DNA of 64,000 nucleotides from Eleginops maclovinus (GCF_036324505.1 NC_086370.1:21358790-21422789), one strand, 5' to 3'. Counted from the stretch's first letter, positions 28,598-42,994 are shown. Numbers and translations are program-made. Notes: generated by a model not told the origin, from the letters alone.

Positions 28598-28994
28598 CAG
28601 AGAGTACAGAAGGAGGGAGCATGGGAGGAAAGAGGAGAAGGGAGGAGGAAGCAAGGGAGAGACAGAGGGATTTGAAAGGAGGGAATATAAACCTGGTCAC
28701 CAGCTGTGGGGCGGTGTTTGTTTAGCCGGAGCGGCTGGGACGTGGTGAGTGAGAAGAGAAGAAGGAGAAAGAGAAGTTGTGGACGGGAGAGAGGAGGCTT
28801 TATTAAGGCACTGCTGAATGAATGGGCCTCGAGGGAGGAGAGGGATGGGAGGGAGGGAGGGAAGGGAGGAGGGAGGGAGGGAAAGTTTAAGAAAATGAAC
28901 ATGACTGGGACAGAGGAGGATAAAAAAAAAGGGCGAAGAATGAAACAAGGGAGGGAAAGAAAAACAAGAGTCTGAGGGTGGAAGAAAGAAAATG
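28598..28994. repeat. Purine-rich tract with G-quadruplex motif
   Basis: Two purine-rich blocks (28598-28682 and about 28737-28994). At 28842-28882 the plus strand has at least six GGG runs separated by one to three bases, a strong G-quadruplex pattern. A 188-codon minus-strand frame (29085 down to 28519) is rich in Ser, Pro, Leu and Phe because it reads the pyrimidine strand. I do not consider it a gene. Confidence 0.85.
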
Positions 28995-29120
28995 GGAGAC
29001 CAGACTGGGCACGTGAAAGGCGGTCTTTGTTAGACGCACGCTTGAGGGAAGCTAAAAATATCGTTAATACCGTCTGGACGCCCAACTGCTTCCTCTACAA
29101 CTGCCACGAGTGTGTCAGTA

Positions 29121-29159
<39 letters not shown>

Positions 29160-29161
29160 GT
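29121..29161. repeat. (GT)n microsatellite
   Basis: GT run with GC interruptions near both ends. Confidence 0.93.
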
Positions 29162-29300
29162 TATGGATCAAATTTCTCCATGGTTAAGATTAAGGATTAA
29201 CCTCAGGAGGTCAAGCACTCACCTCTCCACACCACCTCCTCTCACACATATTCTAACGCCCCCACAGATGCACACCCATTATAGCCAAGTATGCACGCAT

Positions 29301-29301
<1 letters not shown>

Positions 29302-29332
<31 letters not shown>
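29302..29332. repeat. (CA)n microsatellite
   Basis: CA run about 140 bp after the GT run at 29121. Confidence 0.95.
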
Positions 29333-29337
<5 letters not shown>

Positions 29338-29767
29338 GACACCCGAACATCCCTCTGGGCTCATTCTGCAGTTTGGAGCCGTCTCTTTGAAGTGTGTCTA
29401 AATGGGAAGGATTAGTTAAATGGTGTAAAGTTACGATGACTTCTCGAACGACTTGCCACCGTATATCTTTCAGTGTCCCCCCCCTCTACTTCCTTTTCCT
29501 CGGCGTCCCTTCTACCCAGATGTCCCGGCTGCTGAACTTTCTGTCAGTTACTGTCCCCTCTGCTTTAGTGAAATGGTCAACAGATGGAGGTTTTGAATGT
29601 GTGTCCATTAGTTATTAGGATTTCCAAACTAAAATCTCTATTTTACAGTCGATGTTATGGTTTCTCACGGACAGCGGCATCACTTGTGCGTCCTTGTGTC
29701 ACTCAAACTGGAACCATATCTAACGTTTTTTGTCAAACATGGCCAGAATAAATACTACTACTGGTGA

Positions 29768-30160
29768 TGTGAACTTCTGGAGCAATGGAGACAAAGCTCA
29801 GAGAACTGGAACTTGATGTCAAATACTGAAGGTTTATTATGGAGTTAACGACCGGAGAATCGACAAGACAGAGCGACCAATTCTGAAGATCTCTCCTGCA
29901 GTCAGAGGTTTTAACTATTTCAGAGAGTATAATCAACATCAGCGAGAATAAACAAATATGGATCCTGAATCTTACTAGAGCTGTCCATGGCCAAAGATAA
30001 TAAGGGCTTCTACAAAAAAGGGCCCAAACTGCCCCTCCTTAAGGGAGATAACAGCAACCCGAAGGCCAAAGTACTATGCCATGGGAGTAGAGACAGAGCA
30101 AGGAGACAATTATGAACTATAGGTCAAAGGTTAAACACCTGAGCAAAATATTCCCTAACA
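29768..30160 (-). mobile_element. Candidate solo LTR (minus strand)
   Basis: Read on the minus strand the block starts TGTTAGGGAATATTTTG, has an AATAAA signal (plus-strand tttatt, 29833-29838) about 65 bp before its end, and finishes GAAGTTCACA. TG...CA ends plus a late polyadenylation signal fit a retrotransposon or retrovirus-type LTR. No second LTR, gag/pol frame or primer-binding site is visible nearby. A clean target duplication directly at these ends is not seen; CTGGTG occurs within a few bases of both ends and might be one if the true ends are slightly different. Confidence 0.4.
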
Positions 30161-30904
30161 CTATCTGGTGCTTTGTGCATGTTGTAAAAGTCCCAGATGT
30201 GTCGTCAAGCAAAACACATTTAGAATGATTGCTTTCTTAAAAGAGATGAATTGTTTAGGGCTCGCTTTTTTTCCTGATGCCATTTCGAAAATGCTTGATT
30301 TATCATGCACAGTCAATAATAATCCATTTAAATCTGCCAGAATTAGACAAACTGCTGTTTTGCATCTTTATTCCCTGGGCATTTTGAGGTGAAAATGTCC
30401 AATAATGTTTTGGGATCGAGCAAAGAGAGTCCGTCCAGATGTTTTCTGATCCTGTTCTTGTTCTTTATTCAGTAATTCTATCAAAGTATGTCCAAGGCGA
30501 GCTTTCCTTAGATATCATTAAAGTACATTTTTTGTTAAAAAAAGAAGAGAGAATATTAACCACATAGGTTCAACTCAATGTTTTCGGTCTGTACACATTG
30601 CTTTTGAAGGACTGTGTTGACCGACTATCATTCCTTTATTCTACTCCAAAGTGTGTTTAGGAAGTTGGCATTCCAAGCACTAAATCTTAAGCAGATTGCA
30701 TTTCAAAAGAGCCCTTTCCAAGTCCTCTTGTGGACAAGTTGACCTCTCAGGTTTTTTTCTGTGAGCAGTTCATGTTTCCAGCGATGGTTTAAGGTTCTGC
30801 ACACAGCTCGCAGTCCTGTTTGATACTGAACGGCGAACCAAAGGGAATTCAGCCCTTCTCTGTGATTCATGTTGTTCTGTCTGATCTGACGTCTGCAAGA
30901 GGCC
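30161..30904. other. Unique non-coding sequence
   Basis: Nothing recognised. Confidence 0.5.
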
Positions 30905-31090
30905 GCGAGGATGGAGGGAGAACAGAGAGGAGAGGGGCAACTACACACAGCAGTGGTGGAGAAAAGAAACAGGGCAGAAGGGGAGGATGTCGAGAGGATA
31001 AAAAGCTAACAAAATGGTGAGGAAGAGGTTTGAGGAAGGAGGAGGAAAGGATGGAATTACTAAAAGGAGAGGAGGAAGGGGGGAGATAAT
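30905..31090. repeat. Purine-rich low-complexity tract
   Basis: GA/GGA-rich plus strand, less regular than the 28.6-29 kb tract. Confidence 0.75.
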
Positions 31091-34000
31091 GGATTGGAAC
31101 CGTGTTAAGGTTTCAGAAACATAAGATTCAGCTCTGCAGGGGGGCTCTCCGTCTCTCTGCCCAGAAAACCAGCTATCCAGGGGTGTGAACAGATCAATAA
31201 TGCATACACACACACACAAGGTCCAACACACAGAAATATGCAGTCATTATCCTCGAAGCTGACCCCTACCTACAGCACAATGTTTCACCTTTGTTAGGGA
31301 AACCCAGCGGGACTCTCTCTTACATGCAAATAGTCCGTCCGTCATCATAGGGTCGGGTTTAAATAGAATAAAGTGTGCACTTGAATATACGGCTCTCGGA
31401 GAAGTAGGAGGGTTTCAGAAATACCCGCTCTGCAGTTCTGAAAACATGTAATCAGCCCTAAGTGACAAGATCCTTTTCTAAGACACGGCTCGGCTGCTGA
31501 TGGCTGTGTTTTCCAGATAATCACAGAGCCTGCGTCTCCACAGCGAGGCTCAGATGCAGTCTAATGCATAGCTTTAATGTCACTGATACACTGTGATAAG
31601 TTTCCTCAAGCTTGGGACGTTGTTTGAAGTGTGAGACAAGCTTCTTCTAAGTCACCTTAAAATCAGATTTGATCTGACTATTTGTATTGTGAATCTCCGG
31701 GAATCAAAACACCCTAAACTGTTTCCATGCCACGCAATTTAATAACAGTCTCTGCAGATAAAAACACACTTTCTTTTTACTGGAGCATTTCTTCCCCAAC
31801 ATCCAATAAACTACAGTTCCCTTCCTCTTCTCATGTAAGTGCAATATTCAGAGAGCAGAACAGCTGTTGTGCTAGCAGTTTCTTGATTAAAATCATTCAA
31901 TATTGACTCCTAAAGACAGGCGTACAGGTTCCTTTTTCGTGCATTTATCACATTATTTGTAAAAAGTTACTCAAAGAAATGTATAAAGGAACTCATAGGA
32001 TAAGTTTAGGCGAGCATACATTCACACTTTGAGTCTTAACATGTGTTATGTTATCGTTATAGTTTTAAAGCACATGTGATCCCTGGTTCAGTCTCTCGCG
32101 CTCATCAACAATGTTCTTAAAGACATCAAAGGCCTCTTTCAGGGCAAATTAGCTCTGATAAAGCAAGCGCTAAATACTTAAAATGCTGTCACAAGGAACC
32201 TGCAGCTGCATGAGTGCATGTCGCAGTCTAACCATGGCTGGATTGTCGGGAAAGGTTAAAGATGTCAGCAGGAAGGAGCGTTAAAGATAGCAGCTTTTCC
32301 AGTCCGTGCGCAAGGGATTGTTCGCTTAAAGCACCAAAGAGAACAAATCAGGGCACAACTTTTACCCAACACTTGCATTTTGTATTTGATGGCTCACATT
32401 GCAACTGTATTCCTTAAGAAGATGTGCCGCGACTGTGTGTCCATCAGCTTCGTTTGGAGTTATGCTGTCCCCTAGTGGCCATTAAATCAATGCAGCTTTA
32501 CCAAAAACAGTCAGCACATTTACAACAAACCTGAGTCTGTTAGAGGTGCTTGTTTTTCTTTCAAGTGGGATAACATCCTCATGACTATTGGTATGACAGA
32601 TGTCAAATGTACATTTGTACAGAAAGAAAAGTACAGACAAATACAGAATGGTTGCTTCCCTATGGGTCAGTCCACATTACAGTCCTCTTTCCCGTTGAAA
32701 TGGAGAAAGCTCCTTCCCTTTCCATAAGCTCTGAAGAAGGAAAGGTATTGGATAATGTCCCTGGTCCTCAGTGGGGAAGAGGGAGAGGAGTAAAATATGC
32801 TTTTACTGTAATAAGACTGGAGAGAAACGGACAATTGACATAAATTGAGGAGGAAAATCAGAGGGCACGTTGAGAGGAAATGGACGTAAAATGAAGAGCT
32901 TTAGTGACCTAAATGAGAAGACAAACTGGTGAGAGAAATGTGTCTTTCAAACCCGACAATATATTCCACACGCACACTTACATTTCACTCTGTCCTTACA
33001 TTTACAGAACAGAAGTGTACCACATCCTCACATGAATACATTTTTGGCAGAGTAGCGCAGCTTTCCCTCCTTCTCTTTTGATGCCAAGTGCTTTTCAGAA
33101 GAAATGAATGCCATAATCTGGAAGGGGGGAGATGATTTCATCCTGAGCTTTTAGCTGCTGGACGGAGCATGAAAGCCTCAGTCTTTATACTTTCAGCGTG
33201 GCGTTCCCTATGGGGCACTGGGACTGGCTTCCCTCTCAAAGGAAATTATTAAACTGGGGGCTTCTTTTCGTGACCATTACAATTGGCGTCTTTAGCTCAG
33301 TTTGCGAGGGGATTTCAACCAGATGATGCTGTCTGGAGATTTGTTGGTTATTTAATCCATGCAAATCTGCTGTGCATGAAGATATAAAGGACAACTCCCA
33401 GTAGAGATCACAATTTGCCAAGTCTCCTGATATTTGTAATCCAGCGTATGTGTCAATAATTATGGTAATCTTTACATTAATTGGTGGAAAACCAGTCTTT
33501 GTTACACTGGCTTCAACAACAATTCAAGATCATTGATATGTTCTTGGAGCGTTCTTGGAAAAAGACACACTTTAAAACGACGGCTGCACTGATTTTACAC
33601 ATCAAAGTCTGTTTATAGGTCCAAGGTCTGAGGCATTTGTGGCTGCAGAGGGAAAGTCTGATGAACTGTCACTCGACTCATCTTTGGAAACAGTAAATGT
33701 GTCTCAATGAAATGAAATTACAGGACATCTGAAGCATGCTTATCATTGCTTCTTTGAGCTAATGGCTAAATGCTACATCAGCTGCATCTGGCATAACATC
33801 CATCCATATCTATGACTAAGTCTGGGTTACATTTTGGGTAAAGTAGGCGGTGCCAAGTTACTTTTCTGCATGAAACGTAAACTTAAATACTCCTATTTTA
33901 CAGAAAACATGAGATTATTGAATATAAAACATAAGGTTTGGCGCGCTTTTGTAAATATCTTAACCCTATTAGGTCGGAACCTCTTTTTTCCATGTTTAGC

Positions 34001-35692
34001 TGGTCGGTGCAAAAATGCTTGTATAACCTCAACCCTGTCACGCATAATAAAGTCATATACAGTGTTTATGCTGCAGGGGTGTTACATGAGCGTATAAATC
34101 TCACAGAAGTGTATTCAGTCCACACATTCAATGATAAATAAAAGAATAGAAATGTAGCACTTCTTCGTCTTCAATGGCAAAGTGACAACACAGTGTCTGA
34201 ATCTTCAGCCTCCTACGGATTTATCTCACACAGATCTGATGGATTGATCTCAAATTGTTTCTTTAACACTCATTGATTAGGATGTCTCGGTGTTGAAACA
34301 GGAAATCTCAACCCATGTTATTTGACTAAAATGTCAAAGCTCTATAAAGGTCACAGTGTTCTGATGTGCCGTGTGAATACAAATTCCTGCAGGACTAAGA
34401 CTTGGCTGCAGGAAGCGACTCTGTGAGAAGCATGAAACGGCCCTGAGGCCTTTGAAGAAGCTCCGTCAGTTTGCAGGATGGAGGATTTCCACCATGACCG
34501 CCATTGTGGTGAAATCCTAGTTTGGTTAACACTGCAGTTTTCACATTAGTAGGATTACACCTTGCTTTGTAAGGTCTAGACATGTGTTGGTTGGGAAAAC
34601 CAATCTTTGTTACGCTAGTCTCCTTAAAATGCACGTGTTTATTTTTGGCTTAATGCCTATACGTAACTCTGCTTTTTACAAACTCCCCAATGATATCAGG
34701 ACAGCAGAATGTCTTCATCTGTTCACCGCGCACCCTGGTTCATATATATATTGGTTTATTGGAAGGTAATGTGATACAGGGTTCTTGCTTTGTTGGATTG
34801 TTTCTCAATGCACTTATTGTAGGTTGCTTGTGTCAGCTAAAGGAAATGTAATGCAATGTATACAACACAAACATCTTTGAAAAGGCTAATTTTCTAACTC
34901 AGATCAGTTCATATCTTATCAGGGAAACGGTAGTGGGATGGAGAACATGAAAAAGATTGAAATGCTAGTTTGAACAATAATCAATCCCTAAGAGAATGCA
35001 GGTATCATTCAGGCCAAACCAAATGTGAGCACATGATATGGATGTCTTGGATGTGTCAGCATTTTCCCCTCTCTAAATGGAAGCTGAACATTAATACTTT
35101 CTGTCACTCATGGTTTTAAACATTACTACTAGCCCCCTAAAAGCTGTGAGAAGCAGCCCTGCAGCGAACAGTATTAATCCAGTGTTTGAGTTTTGATGCC
35201 ACGCAGTTATCTGAAAATAATGCAACGCCTCCAGCCAATCAGAATCAAGTCGTCCAAAGTATCAGTCGTCAAGCTGTCGCTGCTCAATAACCACATCTTT
35301 TATTATTTTTTATGATTTACTATTGATTACTTTATGAGAAGTGAGTATTTTGTGAAAGATGAGTGATGAGTTTCATGGCTCCTGTCAGAGGAGACAAAAA
35401 AACACCCACAGCTAAACCGGCTGCTCCATCCATCTCTCTGTTCGCCGCGCTTCTCCCGGCATAAAGCATGAATCCATCCACACAGAAGTGACATTTATCA
35501 AGTGATGCGTCGCAGAGAGTGGTTCACCGAGAAGGACACGAGTCAAGATGAAGTTTGAAATATCTGCAACATGTCAGAGTGGCGGTTGTATGAAGGGTTG
35601 ATGTGTGGGCGGCCGCGGCTGTTTGTGGGCTGCTTCTTCATGCTATTGATTTTCTATCTGACAGTCTGACCAGCCCACTCTCTCCCCACCAG

Positions 35693-35693
<1 letters not shown>
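31091..35693. other. Longest repeat-poor stretch
   Basis: About 4.6 kb with no microsatellite above about 14 bp and no recognised mobile element. No open frame exceeds 96 codons, and none shows a domain or splice-flanked exon pattern I trust. If this window holds conserved regulatory DNA, this stretch and 58-61 kb are the best places to look. Confidence 0.5.

Positions 35694-35759
<66 letters not shown>
35694..35759. repeat. (CA)n microsatellite, 66 bp
   Basis: Perfect CA run ending directly at the start of the next element. Confidence 0.98.
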
Positions 35760-35761
<2 letters not shown>

Positions 35762-35880
35762 CCCTGTTCAGACATGGCATTAACATGTATCATTTTGTAA
35801 ACCAATCACAACTGGCGACTCCATTTAAAATTGTGAATGCACTCAAGGACACATTGGGATCCAATCAATCCGAAAAAATA
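35760..35880 (+). mobile_element. MITE fragment (GGCCCTGTTCAGAC...)
   Basis: ggccctgttcagacatggca-ttaacatg, ccaatcacaactgg, gtgaatgcactcaaggacac and attgggatccaatcaatcc follow the order I remember for a common teleost DNA element that starts this way. The rest of the element is not recognisable. It may extend to about 36060. Confidence 0.5.
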
Positions 35881-36502
35881 CTGTGGGGTATATTTCTATC
35901 AAGATATTTCGACTCAAACATATTACAGATACCGCCGTGGGTGAAAAAAAGACGCCTAGTACGCAGACCTACATTGAATGCAGCTCTTTTAAATCAGTCG
36001 GTACACGTTTATGCAATAACTGTAACCAAGTACATATATATGCTGCACTTACTGTAAGTAGAAACATGACACAAATGAATGCATTAAAAGCTAAAACATT
36101 AGGCTAAAGAATGTTGGCTAGCTTATTCTTCCTAAAACCCTGGTGAATTATTATTAAAATAAAAAGAATGACCTCAGTTCTGCAAAACTGGGGTCATTAT
36201 TCCTGTATGCAAAGCGCTATTTTCCTCAATGTACTTTGAAAAAGATGCTCTATGAAGCGACTATCGTTGTCAAATTCTTATTTCGTGGGACGAAAAAGCC
36301 CCGGGTGATGCTCTGATGCTGCGACGATGCTTCTGTCATTTGGAAGAGATGAGCGCGGTCAAATCTGAATTGGTCTGGAAAGGCGACAGACCCGGTGTAT
36401 GTAAAGGAACATAGACACATACAGCAGGAAAGCTAAAGGAATTACAAGTCTCATGAACATCGTGAGGGTTCTACTCATTTTTTATTTACACACAGGAAAA
36501 CC
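35881..36502. other. Unique non-coding sequence
   Basis: May include diverged remains of the upstream MITE. No gene recognised. Confidence 0.4.
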
Positions 36503-36845
36503 CAGTGTTGTAGTCAAGTCATCAATTCTCGAGTGTCCCGACTCGAGACTGAGAATAGCAGGGGTGAGCGGTACGGGAACTCCCCTCGAGTCCGGACTTG
36601 AGACAAACCTTGTTCAAGTCCAAGTCCGATCGTCAATGTGCGTGTCCGAGTAAGAGTCCAATCATCAGTGCGCAGGTCTGAGTTAGAGTCCAAGTCCATC
36701 ACTGTGTAAATCCGAGTGAGAGTCCTTATGCGCGACAATACACATGTCCGAGTTCGAGTCTGAGTCCATCAATGCGAGAGACCGAGTCGAGTCACGAACC
36801 TGAAATCGGCATTCGAGTCAGACTCGACCAGTCCAAGAGTACGCC
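36503..36845 (+). mobile_element. Diverged hAT-type element rich in GAGTCC
   Basis: Opens with cagtgttgtagtcaagtc, followed by many irregular cgagtcc/gagtccaagtcc/ccgagt repeats up to cattcgagtcagactcgacc. This matches a widespread teleost non-autonomous element with a CAGTGTTGTAGTCAAGTC end and many GACTCGAGT-like words. The right terminal inverted repeat is not found. Confidence 0.65.
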
Positions 36846-37698
<853 letters not shown>

Positions 37699-37816
37699 TT
37701 GTGTTAAAGGAAGGAAACAGGAGGATAAACTCTTTCCTTTCTGAATAATTCATAGCCTTGACATCTATGAGAGTTTTTTGCTAAGTATTCCTGTAGGCAG
37801 AAAGTGACATATTTCG

Positions 37817-38849
<1,033 letters not shown>

Positions 38850-38854
38850 CCCAC

Positions 38855-38911
<57 letters not shown>
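38850..38911. repeat. (CA)n microsatellite, 62 bp
   Basis: Nearly perfect CA run with one CG at its start. Confidence 0.96.
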
Positions 38912-38914
<3 letters not shown>

Positions 38915-38987
38915 CATAAACACTTGGATTTACTCAAGGGTTCATGTGAGTCCCCTGACCACTAAATGCTTTACTCATCACTCACTG

Positions 38988-39026
38988 ACACACACACACA
39001 CACACACTCACACACACACACACACA
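38988..39026. repeat. Imperfect (CA)n microsatellite
   Basis: CA run with one CT interruption. Confidence 0.93.
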
Positions 39027-39847
39027 TTCTCTGAGTGTCCCGCCTGCTAAATACTTTACCCACCTGGCAACCCCTAGCTCTGTTAGTTAAAAGCTTTCCG
39101 ATTGGATGTACACGTATCCGATTTCACTTTAAAGAGCCTGCGGGAAGCAGAGCCGCTCGCCATCGGCGGGAAAACATCACGCTTTTATTCCGGGAAAGTC
39201 GGGGAGAATGAGGCGATGACCGGCAGCAGAGATGGATGGATATAGACGGAGGCAGCGAGAGTGCAGGAAAAGGATGGTCTGTTGTAATTAGTTTATCAGA
39301 TATCACTCTGCCTCTATCTCTGTCATGTTCTCCCTCAGTCACTTGTTCATCTCCACACTTCTGTTTGACTGGGTTCTCCTCACCTCACTTCACCTCTCCT
39401 TACAAAGCTCAAATATGTTACAGTGGGCTTGTATCCAATGCACCGGGCTCCTCGGCCACTTAGCCTGCAAGGATGTCTTCATGGTGCAAACATCTCTGAA
39501 CTCTTTGTGAAGACCCAATGTGGAGGCAGATAGAACTTGATTGAAGTTTTAATTACAGGCTAATCACAGCTTTAAAATCTTAATTGCATTTAGCCATGTC
39601 CAACATCTAGTTCATGATTTAAAAAGATGCAGTTTGATATAACAATGCATTAACAACAGACTCAAACAACTACACGTTTACATGGTGAGAAACGTGCACA
39701 CTTCCAGCATCTTACTTGCAAACTGTCTTACTCTCTCACTCTTCTGAACATGCGCACTGAAAGCTGTGTTACTCACCTGTTGTAATTAAAAACAGAAACA
39801 TAACCTCAGCACTATCCAATTATATCATTACACACACAACTAAAAAC
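39027..39847. other. Unique non-coding sequence
   Basis: Nothing recognised. Confidence 0.45.
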
Positions 39848-40229
39848 GACCCTATTAGGCTTTCTGGGGTTCTCCCTTTGCTGTCGTTTGTTATTTACTG
39901 CAGTTTGTTTTGCCTGAAACGCCTCCATTACTTCCTGAACATAGTGACATCACTAAATAACACTTGTGCTTCTATTGGCCAGCGCTCCAACACATTGCAC
40001 GTGATAGGCTAAGGGGCGAGACATCTCTAAGCTGGTTGACCAATCACAAAAGAGCCGGCCAGCTAACCAATCAGAGCAGACTGGGCTCTGGTTTCAGACA
40101 GAGGGTGAAAAGAGGTGCTGCAGCACAGGCAGTATGAGAAACATAAAGAGCTTTCTGAACATTAGAGCATGGAGACATGTCCCAGTAGAGACACTACATA
40201 CTGATATGAACAGAATATGTCATCTTTAA
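39848..40229 (+). mobile_element. TTAA MITE family, copy 5 (well preserved)
   Basis: Keeps tttctggggttctccctttg, tgcctgaaacgcctcc, gtgacatcac, ctattggccagcgctcc, taagctggttgaccaatcac and agctaaccaatcagagcaga, i.e. all three inner CCAAT signals. It ends at ctTTAA. The GCATGTAAATGGTCTGC block has been lost. Confidence 0.87.
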
Positions 40230-42202
40230 CTCAACTCTCAGCTCTCTAACCTCATTTTAGTTCACCCCACCTTCCCCTCTGTTCCTCCCTCCCTCTTCTA
40301 CACATCCATCTCCTTCTCTTTCTTTCACCCTGCCCCATCGCATCAATCCATTCATTCCTCCATCCATCCATTCATCCATGCAGCGTAATGTGTCTGTAAG
40401 TGAGTTACCCGCGGAAACAAAGTGGATCACATCGCTGTAGTGATTACATCACCCCGTTGATATTATGGACTCCATTGTTTACACTCTGGATGTGAGAGAG
40501 AGACAGAGACACGCTGCTCATGGAGGTGTGCTCATAAATCTCAAAGCATGATCTGAATCCATGTAACATTTTCTGTTACATAAATATGCATTTTGCTTTG
40601 TTCTGCCACTGATTGCCATGACACAACAAGAGTCCAGACGTAATTGTGCAGCCATCATTTTCTTTGCCATGTTAAGAGCAATTTCCAGTGTAGTTTGGAG
40701 CACATTATGGTAAAATCTTAATCATATAAAGGCCTTATTGCATATTTGCTTGCTGTGGTTATTAAGTTGTATGATTCATGAATGATCCAGCACAAACAAA
40801 GCCAATATAGACCGCCTTCGAATGCAGTTTCTGGGGTTTTAAAAGCATGTTCATCTCCATAATAGCAGTTTCTGGACTGCTGAACAAGTCATTTCAAAAA
40901 ACAATATACAACCATTACTATAATTGCTTGTTAAAAGTTGCAGCAACAGTTTTTATGAAGGATCTGCTGTTGTTGCAAACCTGTCTTTGCCATTAGTCTG
41001 TATTGAGGACGGGTTGGTATATAAGCTTTTTAAATACAGATGGAAGAGAATTCGATAACAGTGACTGCTGTTGGTCCCGGGGCATTTACGAGAAGCGCAG
41101 GTGTAGAAATGATTTGGGAAATTTTGCCTTTATTGGACAGTCTGACAGTTGAGAGTGACAGGAAACACGGAGGGAGAGGTGGAAGCAGGTCATGCATGAA
41201 AACCCAAAAACCGAACTCCCACCAAAGGTCTCGGTCTGTGCTTTAGACTGTGGTCCTTCATGGTACTTTTAATAGCTGTCAGAGGACGTGGGTGTTGCAT
41301 GAACTCATTACTCTATAATACAGAGTAGTTAACACGGAGACCACTTAACCATTGAAGTCAAACCTAGTGAAACATCAACAGCAGACAGTGTGTTAAAGGC
41401 GTTGTCCCTCAGAGGAGGACTTAAAGACCTGTATGTACAAAATAATTTACAAGAAGTACGAAGATACAAAAATGGAACAGCAGAACAAATTCAAAGACAC
41501 ACAAACTGAACAAATAAAGCCTATTTCCCGACTATGAAAGAGTTCCTCTGATGTCCTTACACATGGAAAACATTTCCCTATCAATAAAAACCTTGACTAT
41601 TATCATTATTCCCCTGTATCACCAAGTTAAATCTTATTCCATCGGGCTTAGCACTTGTTGTACTTGCTTGAAAAGCACGTCGAGCATCAGGAAAAGCTCT
41701 CTATAAATAACATGTATTATTATTCTAATTATCAAAAAGTAGACTTCCAATCAGAAGTCACACATTCCCTCGTCTAACTGAAGACATATGGTAGACTAAA
41801 CTGCACAATAAGTTCAAATCTGGATTTGATTCTTCTCTGCATCAGGTGTTGATTAACGTCTAGCAGGTACATCTGTAGAGCGTGTAATAAAAGAAGACCT
41901 GCGAGGGAGCAGCAGGGAGCTTCTTCAAAAAGACTGAATCAAAACCAAATGCTAATATATCATATCTGTTATTCAACTCATGACTCAGCAAAAACTTTAT
42001 GAATTAGCTCTGCTGACCCTGAGAAATGGGAATAAGGAATCTTCTAACAAAGGGACATTCAGAGGATTTTTTATATATCTCAAAAAGGCAAAGGAGTTTT
42101 GTTTCACATTGAGAAAAGTATGTCATCATTTATGTTTTAATCATCTGCAAGACAAATAAAGTAATGGTCAGTAAAAATAACTGTTATTCCACTCATTCTA
42201 AC
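40230..42202. other. Unique non-coding sequence
   Basis: Contains a short (CATC)n run at about 40346-40379. No gene or mobile element recognised. Confidence 0.5.
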
Positions 42203-42994
42203 ATTAGCCTCCTTTAGCTTAGCGGTGGAGACATGAAGTCATGTGATCGTGCCGTAGTTCCTTTATAGCCCAACATTAGCCTCCTTTAGCTTAGCGGTGG
42301 TGACGTGAAGTCATGTGACCGTGCTGTAGTTCCTTTATAGCCCAACATTATCCTCCTTTAGCTTAGCGGTGGTGACGTGAAGTCATGTGATCGTGCTGTA
42401 GTTCCTTTATAGCTCAACATTAGCCTCCTTTAGCTTAGCGGTGGTGACGTGAAGTCATGTGACCGTGCTGTAGTTCCTTTATAGCCCAACATTAGCCGCC
42501 TTTAGCTTAGCGGTGGTGACGTGAAGTCATGTGACCGTGCTGTAGTTCCTTTATAGCCCAACATTAGCCGCCTTTAGCTTAGCGGTGGTGACATGAAGTC
42601 ATGTGACCGTGCTGTAGTTCCTTTATAGCTCAACATTAGCCTCCTTTAGCTTAGCGGTGGAGACGTGAAGTCATGTGACCGTGCTGTAGTTCCTTTATAG
42701 CTCAACATTAGCCTCCTTTAGCTTAGTGGTGGAGACGTGAAGTCATGTGACCGTGCTGTAGTTCCTTTATAGCCCAACATTAGCCTCCTTTAGCTTAGCG
42801 GTGGTGACGTGAAGTCATGTGACCGTGCCGTAGTTCCTTTATAGCCCAACATTAGCCTCCTTTAGCTAAGCGGTGGAGACGTGAAGTCATGTGACCGTGC
42901 TGTAGTTCCTTTATAGCCCAACGTTAGCCTCCTTTAGCTTAGCGGTGGTGACATGAAGTCATGTGACCGTGCTGTAGTTCCTTTATAGCTCAAC
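42203..42994. repeat. 72-bp minisatellite, 11 copies
   Basis: Eleven tandem 72-bp units start at 42203, 42275, 42347, 42419, 42491, 42563, 42635, 42707, 42779, 42851 and 42923, with a few bases of a twelfth. Unit landmarks are attagcctcctttagcttag, cggtggtgacgtg, aagtcatgtgaccgtgctg and tagttcctttatagcccaac. Units differ by only a few substitutions (gacatg/gacgtg, gatc/gacc, cctcc/ccgcc, gcccaac/gctcaac). Every unit keeps tgaagtcatgtga. No length variants are seen. Confidence 0.98.

Noticed and set aside
28519..29085. 188-codon minus-strand open frame
   Set aside because: It reads the pyrimidine strand of a purine-rich tract; its Ser/Pro/Leu/Phe bias follows from composition and it has no domain, conserved motif or splice context.
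33482..34622. Shared ggaaaaccagtctttgttacactgg-like word at 33482 and 34588
   Set aside because: About 30 bp of imperfect similarity only; I could not extend it into a repeat.
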